A DNA stretch of 64,000 nucleotides from Hirsutella rhossiliensis (GCF_020360975.1 NW_025408667.1:124001-188000); one strand, 5' to 3'. Positions 10,834-21,199 are shown, numbered from the stretch's first letter. A program made the numbers and translations. Notes: a model not told the origin generated them from the letters alone.

Positions 10834-13317
10834 CTAATCGGAATAACGATATCGGAACATCATTTCCACCGTATGAATCTCGCCGGCAGTGACAGTTCTG
10901 ACTCGAGACCGCTTGTTCGACTTATCCGACAACTTGCTAGTATTAGCATCCGTCGACTCCGGCTTCCGATTCCGCTTGCTCGGCACCACTTGCGCCAACG
11001 GGCGCCGAATCGAGGCCCGCTCAAAGTCAATTATCATGACGCCATTCGTCTCGGCATTCGACAGCATGTTTGCTACCCGTACGTCCTGGTGGACCACTCC
11101 CGCTGCGTGTATCGCGCGTAGCGACTGCAAAGCCTTTTCCCTGAGATGCTGCTCGGCCGTATCCGTCAAGTCAGCGAGATGGATTCCATGCCCTCCCCAC
11201 GACATGAACGTCATGTGTATAACGTAGACGCGGTGGTCGAAGTAGTAGATTTTATTCATGGATCGTAGGTCAATGGAACCCAGGTACACGGGCACATATA
11301 CGCCCTGTGATGGCTGCAGGCGCTCGTAAACGGCCGCCTCGTGCTCGAGACACTTGATAAAGGCTCGCACGGTGCCCTTGGCGACAAAGGTGTAGCCATG
11401 TGCGAGCAGCGTCACCCTGAGCAGGACGCCGCGCGCGCCTCCCTGCGCTAAGGGCGTGATTCCGTCGTCCAACGAGTGTTGTAGCTGCTTCCAGAGGAGA
11501 TCGCGGAACTGAGCGTGATCGAGAGCATGAAATGTTCGGGGGCGCCTCTTCCCAGCGTGGCTGCCCAGTCTCGTGTGAAGAGCAACGTTGGGACATGCTT
11601 TGTCGAGAAGACCGCCTCTTACGAGTCCCAAGAGGCACTTTTGGGTGCAGTACTGTGGTCCAGTGCTTCCTTGTTTACCTGCTCCTTGTTCAGCTCTTCC
11701 CTGTGTAGTGCTCTCCTGTTCAGTGCTCCCTTGACCACTGCCGCCGCCCCGTGAGCGTTGGGCCTGTATCCGTCGACTGCGTCGAGTTCCGCCAGACGAT
11801 CGTCGCTCCTGGGGGCTTGGCGTGTCCGGAAATCCTGGGTCCGAGTCGTCATCGGGCGGCTCCCTCGGACCTCTTTCGATCTGTTCTCTCGTAGGCCCGT
11901 CCGGGGTCGGCCTCCGTCGCCGTCGGAGGACATAGGGTGATCGGTCGATGCCCGCGTAATCCACCGGCGAAAAGGTCATGTCAGACGTGCTACATGGGCC
12001 CTCGGGAAGCGACCGTAGCGTCGTCTCAAAATCCTCCAACCACGTCTTAAGCGAGGCCCTGGCCCGTTGGCGCTCCTCTTGCCCATGGACCGATGACCCG
12101 AGCGCCACGAGACTAAAGGCCAAGTACTGGCCCACTGCCGAACACAGATGAGAATGGGCAGGATGGGCAATCGTCTCGGCGCTGGGCTCTGCCAGGTGGT
12201 ACAGTAAGGTGCTAGGTTCGTCCCAGTCAATCTTTAGAAAGACAATTATTTCGCCCGTCGTCAACAGCCCGTAGTCGAGCCCGCCCTCAATCATGTAGTG
12301 GTAGGTCTGCGTAATGGCCGACGCCGTCAACTTCTCGGCCGAGTACTGGGCATACTCGTCTAGATTCTCTCGACGGGGAATCGTCTTGCGGTTGACGACG
12401 CCGGCGTAGATATCCAGGGACCCGCGGAGAGCTAGGCGAAGGTACGGCGCCTTAAGCTTGTGGGGGGGCTTGTACTCTGAGACGTAAGCCATGGTGCGTC
12501 TTGCCGAGGCCGAATCGTCGGAGCGGTAGACGCAGATCTGGTCTGGGCGCAGCTGGTTGATGTCGATGCTTTGGCCAGGCGTCGACGGCACGTCATCCTC
12601 GAGTAGCAGGACCTCTTCGGACACATCGCTAATAGCATGCGGATGGTTCTCAAAGACGATGCCATCGCCGAGTCGGAAGGTACTCTTGACCTCGTCGATG
12701 TGCTTAAGTTCGTCGATGATGGCGCGGACTGGATCCTCGACGCTAATGTGTAGAAAGGACTCTAGTCCTTTCTCGTCGGCAATGGTCCGCCTAGAGAGCC
12801 TCTTGCCAAAGCCGGCAAGGACGGCTTGACTCTCAAAGGCACGCGTGTTTGCGGGAAACGTGTCTAAGAGTAGGCCAAAGACGCGACGCTGTCCGTCGAG
12901 GAAGTCGGACCACGGCTTAAGGGTTGTCGGGCACCACTTGTGGCGCGGACTGCTGATGGAGCCCTTTGACTGGAGGGACTTATCAGGCTCGATCCTGAAG
13001 TTGGAAAAGAGGGAGTCGTGGCAGGCCGTGAGGTATTCGTTGAGCGTCGTGGGTTGAGTTAGTGCCTGATCTTCTTGGCGCTGTCTCTGCACTTCCTGGA
13101 GTCCTCTCTCTGCTTCTTGAGCTCGCAATTCTGCCTGCTGCAAGAGCCTCTCGAGCTCCCGCATCCTCTGGGATTCGGCCATGACGATGGTCAGTGCCCC
13201 GGAGAGCACAAGGCGCTGGAGTGACTGTTGCTTCCTTTGGGCAGTGATGGGAAACGGAATTAGAATGGACAAGATTGCATTGGAGCGTTCTACTTCGGAC
13301 TGGGAGGGGACAAACAA
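10834..13317 (-). CDS. Kinase-like protein with an N-terminal nuclease-fold-like domain
   Basis: An intact 827-codon frame, the longest in the window. It resembles a large, often repeated family of Hypocreales proteins, recognised from memory. Met46 (base 13182) opens a charged coiled-coil segment and may be the true start; residues 1-45 look unlike the rest. Residues 281-283 read EYK within SEYKPPHK, resembling the E-x-K of PD-(D/E)XK nuclease folds (inference). Residues ~460-550 are Arg/Ser/Gly/Gln-rich and probably disordered. Cys557, Cys561 and another Cys near 577 form a small Cys cluster. The C-terminal part is protein-kinase-like: VAKGT (Lys647), HEAAVYERL (Glu660), HQDVRVANM (Asp745 in place of HRD) and DFE (Asp764) in place of DFG, so catalysis is possible but atypical. 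The stop is 110 bp from the Helitron fragment. Substrate and role are unknown. Confidence 0.78.
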   Translation of the reverse strand: MFVPSQSEVERSNAILSILIPFPITAQRKQQSLQRLVLSGALTIVMAESQRMRELERLLQQAELRAQEAERGLQEVQRQRQEDQALTQPTTLNEYLTACHDSLFSNFRIEPDKSLQSKGSISSPRHKWCPTTLKPWSDFLDGQRRVFGLLLDTFPANTRAFESQAVLAGFGKRLSRRTIADEKGLESFLHISVEDPVRAIIDELKHIDEVKSTFRLGDGIVFENHPHAISDVSEEVLLLEDDVPSTPGQSIDINQLRPDQICVYRSDDSASARRTMAYVSEYKPPHKLKAPYLRLALRGSLDIYAGVVNRKTIPRRENLDEYAQYSAEKLTASAITQTYHYMIEGGLDYGLLTTGEIIVFLKIDWDEPSTLLYHLAEPSAETIAHPAHSHLCSAVGQYLAFSLVALGSSVHGQEERQRARASLKTWLEDFETTLRSLPEGPCSTSDMTFSPVDYAGIDRSPYVLRRRRRPTPDGPTREQIERGPREPPDDDSDPGFPDTPSPQERRSSGGTRRSRRIQAQRSRGGGSGQGSTEQESTTQGRAEQGAGKQGSTGPQYCTQKCLLGLVRGGLLDKACPNVALHTRLGSHAGKRRPRTFHALDHAQFRDLLWKQLQHSLDDGITPLAQGGARGVLLRVTLLAHGYTFVAKGTVRAFIKCLEHEAAVYERLQPSQGVYVPVYLGSIDLRSMNKIYYFDHRVYVIHMTFMSWGGHGIHLADLTDTAEQHLREKALQSLRAIHAAGVVHQDVRVANMLSNAETNGVMIIDFERASIRRPLAQVVPSKRNRKPESTDANTSKLSDKSNKRSRVRTVTAGEIHTVEMMFRYRYSD

Positions 13318-13340
13318 TCAAAACGTGGCGACCGCCCGCT

Positions 13341-13384
13341 TACGTAATGACATACCTCGTGACTGTTGGCCAGGTAACGTCATA
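13341..13384. promoter_or_regulatory. Possible bZIP-type sites upstream of the kinase-like gene
   Basis: The palindrome TTACGTAA (13341-13348) and a CRE-like half site TAACGTCAT (13376-13384) lie 24-67 bp upstream of the first ATG of the kinase-like gene, or 160-200 bp upstream of the alternative ATG at 13182. Such motifs bind bZIP factors in fungi. They occur by chance fairly often, so this is only suggestive. Confidence 0.25.
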
Positions 13385-13432
13385 CCCCCTACCCGTGCCA
13401 CGACCCACTTATTTCGCGTTCGTTCCTCACCA

Positions 13433-13457
13433 GCTCTATAAGCTGGCTCTATAAGCT
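13433..13457 (+). repeat. Tandem 12-13 bp repeat containing TATAA
   Basis: GCTCTATAAGCT occurs twice, at 13433-13444 and 13446-13457, separated by one base. Each copy holds a TATAA core. It lies between the divergent kinase-like gene and the relic frame at 13572-14183 and could have served as a TATA element for the latter (inference). Confidence 0.6.
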
Positions 13458-13571
13458 AGATTCTTACTCTCTTGGCACTAGCTGTTAATAATTTCGCTGT
13501 ATTTACCACGTAGCTGCTATCGAGGGCGTATTAAAACCTCGCTCAGCTTCGGGCTAAGGGCGGCTATAGCA

Positions 13572-14183
13572 CCTAATCCCACGGACCAGGCGCGACTAAT
13601 GACTTAGGAGCAGGACCCTAGGACTCCTACGAACGCTTTAGGAGCTAGAGAAGCGCTCCTTCGGCAGGCCCTACTCGGCGGCCTCGCCGAACTGCTATCG
13701 CGACGACGCACTTAGCGACCCGACGAACCTCTACTTACTACCTTAAGCGGTAAAAATTACGATAAAACCGATAACGGTTTTACCGACGCCGACCGCTAAG
13801 ATAATATAATAAGAGATATAGTAAACGAAAATAAGATAGATAAACTTAATAACTTCCTTAAGGCTTAAGACTTATTAGTTAATATCGTATATATAATAGA
13901 GAGACTTATCGCTAGCTAGATAAAAGTATAGTAAGTAAAGCTAGCCGTATTCTATGCCTTTTATACGGCCTTCGACTAAACGGCTACCCGATTTACGTTA
14001 GGATACTCGCTTTACTTTACTAACGATTTTTTCCGCGACTTCCTTAGCTACTAAGATAACGCGCTTAGTAGCTCGCCGACGTATATTAGTAAGAATATTA
14101 ATAATCGCTATAACTAGATAGCTATAGTACTAACTTATACCGCTATAGCTTAGAAGGGTATAGTATAGATAGGGGGCTTATAG
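13572..14183 (+). pseudogene. Relic reading frame of unknown function, destroyed by RIP
   Basis: One frame of 204 codons is interrupted only by TAA/TAG codons, consistent with mutated CAA/CAG or TGG. It starts PNPTDQARLMT (ATG at 13599), has a Leu/Ala-rich helical stretch near 13640-13720 (ALLRQALLGGLAELLSRRR), then LLTTLSGKNYDKTDNGF and, further on, FYAFYTAFD and FTNDFFRDFLSY. The first ~150 bp still contain many CA and TG; the last 400 bp have almost none, so mutation increases toward the LTR at 14179. It lies divergent from the kinase-like gene with ~250 bp between the two starts. The frame ends inside the first bases of that LTR. I do not recognise the family; a Gag-like protein or a small cellular gene are both possible. 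Confidence 0.5.
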
Positions 14184-14418
14184 GAGCGCTATTAAGAGGT
14201 ATAGGCTAATAAAGTACTTAGGTATATAGGACTAATATATTAGTAGGGTATTAGTAGGGAATTATATATACCTTGCTTATAAGTTATAAGTAACTTACTA
14301 CGCTAACTAAAAAAGAGAAAATTCTTTTTTTAGTAAGCTTTAGTCTTACTATAAAAGAATATAATATATATAGCGTAGTACCTTTAGCTATCTCTACTAC
14401 CTAACTAATTATACTATA
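14179..14418 (+). repeat. Solo LTR of the Gypsy-I family, 3' end lost
   Basis: Starts TATAGGAGCGCTATTAAG and aligns with the 257-bp LTRs at 19044 and 29959 through the block ending AACTAATTATACTATA near 14418; the last ~18 bases of the LTR are missing. It is preceded by AGGGGGCT, which could be a polypurine tract, but the sequence to its left does not look like Gypsy pol. It marks the right border of the low-RIP island. Confidence 0.75.
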
Positions 14419-14699
14419 TAAAAACTATAATATTATTATATCTTCTTAGCTAACTTTTTAAAACTAAGCCTAAAATATAAAAAAAGTAAACGCTTAAAAC
14501 CGTTATAAATAGCGTATTACGCCCCCTTAAGTATAGCCTCGTATAGCTACTAGCGGGTGCGTAATATACTACCGAAGATTATGAATTAAGTAAGGTTCTC
14601 CCTTATATAGGTAGAAAACTCTTCCCCGCCCTCGCTAACTAAGGGTATATACCTCCCGCTAATAGGACCTAACTTAGACCTAACCTAGGACCCTAGCCT

Positions 14700-16600
14700 A
14701 GACTTAAGGAAGGCCCCTTTAACTTTAACCCCCTTAACTTAAGGGCCGAAATAAGTACCTTAGAGGCTAGGGCTTACTTAAAAGAAGCTTTAAAAGGCTA
14801 ATGCCTTTTAAGGACCTTAGAAGAAAGGCCTAGGACCTAAGACTAGGACTTAGAGGATATTAAGATAAAAGATAATACCTAGCTTATATTAAAGACTAGC
14901 CTCTTTAGGCCTAGCTTAACCCTGCCTTAAGCTAGCTACTTTAATAGGTAAGATCGCACCCCTATAGATATTAGCCCGTTAGAGGGATAAGACCCCTAGC
15001 ACTCCCCTTCTAACTTACTTCTAAGTATACTTAAAGGCGTTATAAAGACCTCGATTATCTAATAAGGCATCTCCCTTAATTATAGTTAATTTGAATTTTT
15101 TTTTTTTTCCCTTTAAAGTAAAGGCCGCTAGTTACGCGACTCTAGTAGAGACGAAGAGGTATAGAGTAAAGAAATTCTAAGACTTATATTAATAACCTAA
15201 GACCCCTTAAGCTATATATAGGACCGATAATTAGATAATTACGTAGTTAATTGCTCTACTAATCCTTAGCTATATACTACGCGTGCTTTAGGTATATACC
15301 CTCGTCCCCGTTAAACTTCTTTTAGCTTAACTAGCTCCTAAAGTAAGTAAAGGGGCGAAAGAGAGCTACCCTTAGTAGCCCTATTAGCCTTATACCTATC
15401 CGACCTATATTTTAATACTTATAGTAGACCTAGCCCTAGCCCTAGTACCCCTTTCCTAGGGACCGGGCCTAGGGCTTCTTTTAGTAGGCCTTCTAGGCCC
15501 TTAAGGAAGCCTAGAAAATCGAACCCTTTTATAAGACCCTTATAAAAGGGCTTAAGAAGGTAGCTATAAGGACCCTAGACTACTAATAGCCTCTATAATA
15601 GCCCTTATACTAGCCTAAGGCCGCTTAGTAGCTTAAGGCTACTTAAGGAAACTTTAAAGCGAGCTTATAGGCTAAGGTTACCGTAAAGAAGGCGCCTAAG
15701 GCCCTAGCTAAGGCCCTAGTTAAGGCTCCGGCTAAGGCCCTAGCTAAGGCCCTAACTAAGGCCTTAGTTAAGAGGAACGTAAAAGAGGACTTTTAATATA
15801 TCTTAAAGCTAAAAAAGGGATCGCTAATACTAACTATTAGCCTTATTACTCTTTATAATAAGCTTAATAAAGCTATAAGGAAACTAGCTATATTAGCTCT
15901 ATTAACTTTAAATAAAGGTAATATAATTATAACGATAAAAGCCCTTTATATAGTAAAGAAGCTTTTAAAGTAGTAGGAGAAGTAGTCCTTATACCTTAAA
16001 GAGCTACTTATATAATCGGTCGACCTTCTTATTAGCTAGACTAAGCTAGTAGCCTAGAGCGTCCCTAACCTCTTAAAGACCCTTATCCTTAATATCTTTA
16101 CCGTAGAAGCTAAAACCTTTAGCGGGATTAATATCCTAAGGCAGCTTAGGTAGCTAAGTACCTTAGGCCTAGTATAGAAGGTAGGATCTATTATCTTTAT
16201 AGTCCCTTTAAAGGTAATAAGGGCTAAATACTAGAATAAAAGCCTTTATATAGTAGGTCTATAGATTTAAGTTAAGGCTTATAAGGAATATACTATATAT
16301 ATATAGTACTATTAGTGCCTTTCCTTTAGCTATAACCCTTAGACCTATTAGTAGCTTATTAAGTATACCTTTTACCTAGAAAAGTACTTAACTAAGGACT
16401 ATAACTACCTTAGCTATAAAGCTAGCTAAGGCTACTCTTACTTTAAGGTTTAATATTATAACTATAAGGGAGAGTACCTTATAACTAATAAGGTATAATA
16501 TAAAGTTTATAAGAGAATAATTAATACTTAATAGCCTTAGCCCCTTTATACTTATAAGGCCCCTAAGGCCCTTTAGGCCTTTTAAGCCTAACTATAACCT
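14700..16600 (+). pseudogene. LINE-B ORF1 (Gag-like, zinc knuckles)
   Basis: The first part encodes a Pro/Leu-rich region. Around 15690-15770 a short Ala-Lys-Ala-Pro-type repeat is visible (repeated GCTAAGGCCCTAG units). At 16300-16480 the frame gives YYxCLSFSYNPxTY, then YTFYLEKYLTKDYNY and YYNYKGEYLI, RIP forms of consecutive CCHC zinc knuckles in which Cys (TGC/TGT) has become Tyr. Zinc-knuckle ORF1 proteins bind LINE RNA. Stops are numerous and all TAA/TAG. LINE-C carries the same region inverted at 63000-64000. Confidence 0.72.
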
Positions 16601-16639
16601 TATTAGTATTATATAGTATAATATTAATAAGTAGGAAAT

Positions 16640-17908
16640 AGCTAACTTATTAATCTTAAAGTAAGCTCTAGAAATAAGAGCGGACCTTATTTTATTATAA
16701 GAGCCCTACCTTTATTAGATCGATAATAGCTATATCCCTATATAGTATTTAGCTTATAATATTATAACCCTTATCCCTTTTAATAACTTTCTTAAACTTA
16801 CTAAGAGGCTAAGGGTTATAGCTTATAAGAGGAAAGAAGCTTAAATAAAAGCTAGCCTTAGCTTTAACCTCTTTTATAACCTTAATATATAAGCGATAAG
16901 GGTAGAAGGTACTAAACTAATTACTTTTATTAACCTATATAATAAAAAAGAGGTTAAAGGGGCCTTAGCTAGCTAAGGCTAGTAAGGGCCTCTTATAATA
17001 AAAAGGCTACTATTAATAGACTAACTCCTATAATAGCCCTTCTTACTAGTAAGGGACTTTAACTTATACTACCTTTATTAAAACCCTTTTATAAAACCCT
17101 TTAAGGCCTATAAGGTAGAAGCCTTTATTAGCTAGCTCGACTACTATAAAGCTTCCTTACTATTAGACCTTAAGGTAGCTATAAAAGGTACTTATTAAAA
17201 GAAAGGCTTAAAAGGGGCCTTAGTTATAGACCTTACTTTTTATAGCCCTTTTAAATAGCTAACCTAAGCTAACTTCTACTTCTTAGAGGCTATAGGCTTA
17301 GACTATAAGCTTATAGCCTTTAAAGCTAGCTTAAGGGGCCTTAATAAGCCTTTACTATCTAGGCTCTTACTAGCTAGGCCTACTACTTATAATTATAAGA
17401 AAGTAAACTAAAAGGTCTTTTTAGAATACTTAGCTAAGAAGGAATAAGACCTTTTTATAGCTATAGAAAGGGCTATAAAAAGAGATAACTTAAAAGGGAT
17501 AGCTTCCTTTTTAATAAGAACCCTTATAGAGGCCTTAAATATAGCGATACTAAAAAAGAGGCCTTATAATAGATCTAAGCCTTAGTAGACTAATAAGCTA
17601 AATTACTTTTAAAAAGCCCTAAGTTTAGCCTAATAGGCCTATAAGCTAGCTTAGAATAAAAAGAGCTAAAAGAGCTTTATAAAGGCCTAAAATAGCTTTA
17701 AGTATACTATTAAAGCTATTAAAAAGTAATACTAAGAAAGCTTCTTAATAAAAGTAATAGGAAAGGATATCTTTATAGCCTTTTCTTATAGTAAGGCTAA
17801 AGCTAACCTTACCTTTCTTAGTATCTTATATATAAAAGAAGGGATAAAGGTAAAAGCTAATACCTTTATAGAAAAATATAAGGCCTTCCTAACAACCCTT
17901 TTTCTAAC
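16640..17908 (+). pseudogene. LINE-B ORF2 N-terminal part: APE-type endonuclease
   Basis: The frame reads ALEIRADLILLxEPYLY near 16665-16715, a RIP form of the endonuclease motif LLQEPY with the catalytic Glu. Near 17040-17090 it reads LLVRDFNLYYLYxNP (from GDFNLHH-W-P), and VIDLTFYSPF follows near 17225. This is the exonuclease-endonuclease-phosphatase fold that nicks the target in Tad1-like LINEs. The frame is cut by LTR-X at 17909 between endonuclease and reverse transcriptase and resumes at 18482. Confidence 0.78.
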
Positions 17909-18476
17909 TCTAAAGGTATATGAGCAAAAGCGGAATTTTGGGAAATCAAGGAATCACGTAAGACTACGTGATAGAGGGGAAGAAGGAGTATAAGGTAGGA
18001 TTTTCAACGGAATTTATTGGTAGTGTATTGGTGTGTGTAAGAGGTGTTAAAGTTGATGATTCTCTATCTATCTACCAGCGGACATGCTGTCTTATATAGA
18101 CAATTGTAGCTGAACGGAAGAACCTTTCGGGACCAGATTTAGGCTGCCGTATAGCCCTGAGACTAAGGAATTCCGTGATACCTCGAGTGAATCTGGAAGT
18201 GTCTTGGTTCCACTGATATTCGTGTTTAAAGGAGGTTGGTCGTGCCGGTGTTCTTAAGAGGTCTTAGCTAGCATTCCAAGCTAGCTCTGTTCCTTCGATT
18301 CCCGATTGTACGATAACCGGCAACCCGTTTAATGCATAATGACATGCAAAATGACGAGCGATTCTTGCTCTATAAGATGAGATTTTGTCTATAATTAATA
18401 TACTACTTATTGGCTTATATAATCGGGAGAGTATATTATAGCTGCTTTATTTATAGTAGGAACACCGTTCCTTACA
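17909..18476 (+). repeat. LTR-X copy 1: 568-bp solo LTR-like insertion, lightly RIPed
   Basis: Inserted in LINE-B with an exact 5-bp duplication, CTAAC at 17904-17908 and 18477-18481; LINE-C keeps the empty site near 60885-60895. It starts TCTAAAGGTATATGAGC and ends CCGTTCCTTACA. The second copy at 19996-20563 has the same length. No coding frame. The length, 5-bp duplication and CA terminus fit a solo LTR, though the 5' end begins TC rather than TG. CA and TG dinucleotides are common here, in sharp contrast to the LINE on both sides. Confidence 0.75.
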
Positions 18477-18481
18477 CTAAC

Positions 18482-19043
18482 CTTAGACCCTAGCCCTAGC
18501 CCCCCTCTTAGCCCCCCTTAGAGCCTAGAAAAAGAAGAGCCTCTAGGCTATATAAGTAGTAAGGGTATAGCTAAGTAGGACTAGCTAAAGCTAAAGGACC
18601 CTAAGATTAAGAGAGCTATTTTTAGCTCTTTTAATAAGAAAGCCCTTAGCTTAGAATCCCTTAGCTTCCTCCTTATTTAAGAAGCGTATAAAGCTATCCC
18701 TATAATCTTTAATAGGGCATATAAAGCCCTATTTAACTAAGGATACTACCTTAAAGTATAAAAAGAAGCTATAAGAGTTATACTTAAGTAAAATAAGCTA
18801 AACTATACTATCTTTAAGGCCTATAGGGTTATAAGTTTACTTAACTACTTAAGAAAGGTCCTTAAAAAGCTATATACTACCTAGCTAAGCTATTTAGCTA
18901 ATATAGCTAGGCTTTTAAACTATATATAGCTAAGGGGACGAAAATAGTAATTAGCTATAAATACGGCCTTCCTCTTTTTATACTATATCTAAAAGAAGTA
19001 AAAGTTTAATAAGAAGGCTATTACTAGTACCTTCTTATTAATT
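18482..19043 (+). mobile_element. LINE-B, second segment: start of reverse transcriptase
   Basis: Continues ORF2 after LTR-X, through the linker (SLEKEEP-like at about 18525) into the first part of the reverse transcriptase, until Gypsy-I interrupts it. The last ~30 bases match the start of the window in LINE-A. Nearly free of CA and TG; stops are frequent. Confidence 0.78.
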
Positions 19044-19300
19044 TATAAGAGCGCTACTAAGAAGTATAGGCTAATAAAGCACTTAGGTATATAGTACTAA
19101 TATATTAGTAGGGTATTAGTAGGGAATTATGCTTACCCCGCTTATATATTATAGACTACTCGCTACTCTAACTAAAGAGGAGAAATCCCTCTTTTAGTAA
19201 GCTTTCGTCTTACGATAAGGAGAATATAATATATATAGCGTAGTACCTCTAGCTATCTCTACTACCTAACTAATTATACCGTAATACGTATTCCTTTATA
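19044..19300 (+). repeat. Gypsy-I 5' LTR
   Basis: Starts TATAAGAGCGCT and ends ATTCCTTTATA, RIP forms of TGTAAGAGCGCT...TTACA. 257 bp, the same length as the 3' LTR, with the differences mainly of C/T and G/A type. Confidence 0.85.
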
Positions 19301-19399
19301 ATTTCTAAAGCTTCCCTTTTTAGTTACCTAGTAAAGATAGCTACTTAAAAAAGACTATATAACGCCCCTATAGCGCGATATAGTAGTTAACTAGTTAAG

Positions 19400-20900
19400 G
19401 CCTCTTTATATTATATATTAAGTATCTACTTAAGAAATAAAGAATAGGAAGATATATCCTTAGAATAGACCCCTACTATAGATAGCGTTATAATTATATC
19501 GAAGATATCGCTACCTATAGGCATAAGATAACCGTCTTATAAGGAAATACTTACGGCTCTATAAGTACGTATTAAGGAGCTAGAGAAGACGAAATACTTA
19601 TAAGATCGCGTTATATAATTAAAGGAGGAAATTACTAAACGCGCCGGTACTATCGCTATCTATTTAAGGAAGCGTCGATAGTCCTACTCCCTTAAATTAA
19701 ACGGTAGTCGCGGTAGCGAGGTTAGGATTAAAAACATTACTTAATTATTTTAACCTACTAATATATAGAAACGTCTAGACTAGACTTATAATTTAAAGAA
19801 CGCTTTTAAGGTAGCGCCTAGATATTTTTATTGCGATAAAATAAAGATCCTCTATATAGTAGGTTATATATATAGCGACTATAAAGCGAGATAGCGCCGA
19901 TACCTTAAAGAATAAACGCCGATTAACTAAACTAAATATAATATAGATTAAGTATGCTTTAAAGAATAAATACTTATCTTAATTAAGAATACTATTCTTA
20001 AGGTATATAAGCAAAAGCGGAATTTTAGGAAATTAAGGAATTAAGTAAGACTACGTAATAGATGGGAAGAAGGAGTATAAAGTAGGATTTTCAACGGAAT
20101 ATATTAGTAGTATATTAGTATATAGAAGAGGTGTTAAAGTTAATGATTCGAACTCTATTTACTAGCGGACATGCTGTCTTATATAGACAATTGTAGCTGA
20201 ACGGAAGAACCTTTCGGGACTAGATTTAGGCTACCGTATAGCCCTAAGACTAAGAAATTCCGTGATACCTCGAGTGAATCTAGAAGTGTCTTAGTTCTAC
20301 TAATATTCGTGTTTAAAGGAGGTTGGTCGTGCCGGTATTCTTAAGAGGTTTTAGCTAGCATTCTAAGCTAGCTCTATTCCTTCGATTCCCGATTATAAGA
20401 TAACCGGCAACCGGTTTAATGCATAATAACATGCAAAATAACGAGCGATTCTTGCTCTATAAGATAAGAATTTATCTATAATTAATATACTACTTATTAG
20501 CTTATATAATCGGGAGAGTATATTATAGCTGCTTTATTTATAGTAGGAACACCGTTCCTTATAACTATAAATAAGGAGATACTATTAGCGATATAATTAA
20601 AGGAGGCTTACTAACGAGAAAGCTAGTCCCCCTTAGAGTTTAGCTTATACCTTAACTCTTTAAAGAGGTATTTTAAACGCCTATCGGAAAAGGCGCGTAC
20701 TCTTACGTTTTTCGCTAAGCTAGAGCTATAACTTTAAAACTAAATTAACCTCTATTTAATACCTATTTATACTTACTAATAAGAAGAGCTTATATAAGTC
20801 GCTTAATAATATTAAGATACTACTATTAATAAGAGGCGACGTATTAATACTACTTTTACCCTTAAAGGAACTAGGAATAGAAATAGTACTATACCCTAAG
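19400..20900 (+). pseudogene. Gypsy-I gag region, interrupted by LTR-X copy 2
   Basis: A gag-like frame is visible from about 19400. At 19828-19895 it reads YFYCDKIKILYIVGYIYSDYKAR, spaced like a zinc knuckle CxxC-x(n)-H-x(4)-C with most Cys changed to Tyr. LTR-X copy 2 interrupts the downstream part at 19996. After 20564 hydrophilic sequence continues toward the protease. Exact limits of gag are not clear. Confidence 0.6.
19996..20563 (+). repeat. LTR-X copy 2: 568-bp solo LTR-like insertion, RIPed
   Basis: Same length and alignment as 17909-18476, starting TCTTAAGGTATATAAGC and ending CCGTTCCTTATA. It is flanked by an exact 5-bp duplication, ACTAT at 19991-19995 and 20564-20568. Compared with copy 1, most differences are CA to TA or TG to TA. 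Confidence 0.75.
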
Positions 20901-21199
20901 GTAGTATATATAAGGGGAGGAATTAAAGAGGCTAATAAGCTAGGCTAAATTATTAAGGAAATACTATTAATTCGACCGATAACTAGTAAGCTAGCGATAT
21001 ACTTACTAAGGACTAAACTAAGGGACGTTATTAAGGAAGAAGATCTTTTACTTAATTAGGAATTATATATTTCTAATATAATAAGCTAGGATACCTATCT
21101 ATATAATATACTAATTCTTTAAAGGTAGAAACCTAAGTAAAGACTCTTAAACTTAATACTATAAAATAAGGAAAAGGTAAGATATTAAGGTAAATGCCT

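Larger units (their letters stand above)
14419..17908 (+). mobile_element. LINE-B, first segment: 5' end, ORF1 and start of ORF2
   Basis: This is the 5' portion of the Tad1-like LINE that hosts most of the other insertions. Further pieces of the same copy are at 18482-19043, 30216-30693, 51617-52006, 52527-52653 and 59626-59656. Continuity is shown by LINE-A and LINE-C, which carry the joined sequence across these breaks. The 5' border is uncertain, somewhere between the solo LTR end (14418) and about 14600. The block has almost no CA or TG. Confidence 0.8.

Noticed and set aside
11270..13441. Several ORFs of 60-124 codons on both strands within the kinase-like gene
   Set aside because: They are other-frame shadows of the 827-codon frame, with Arg/Ser-rich composition and no recognisable domain.
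9000..14500. Starship cargo region
   Set aside because: No tyrosine-recombinase captain (DUF3435) or related accessory gene could be recognised; the island is explained by a Helitron relic, a kinase-like gene and a relic ORF.
17909..20563. LTR-X pair as the two LTRs of one retrotransposon
   Set aside because: Each copy has its own different target duplication (CTAAC and ACTAT), and the sequence between is the end of one LINE-B segment plus the start of Gypsy-I.
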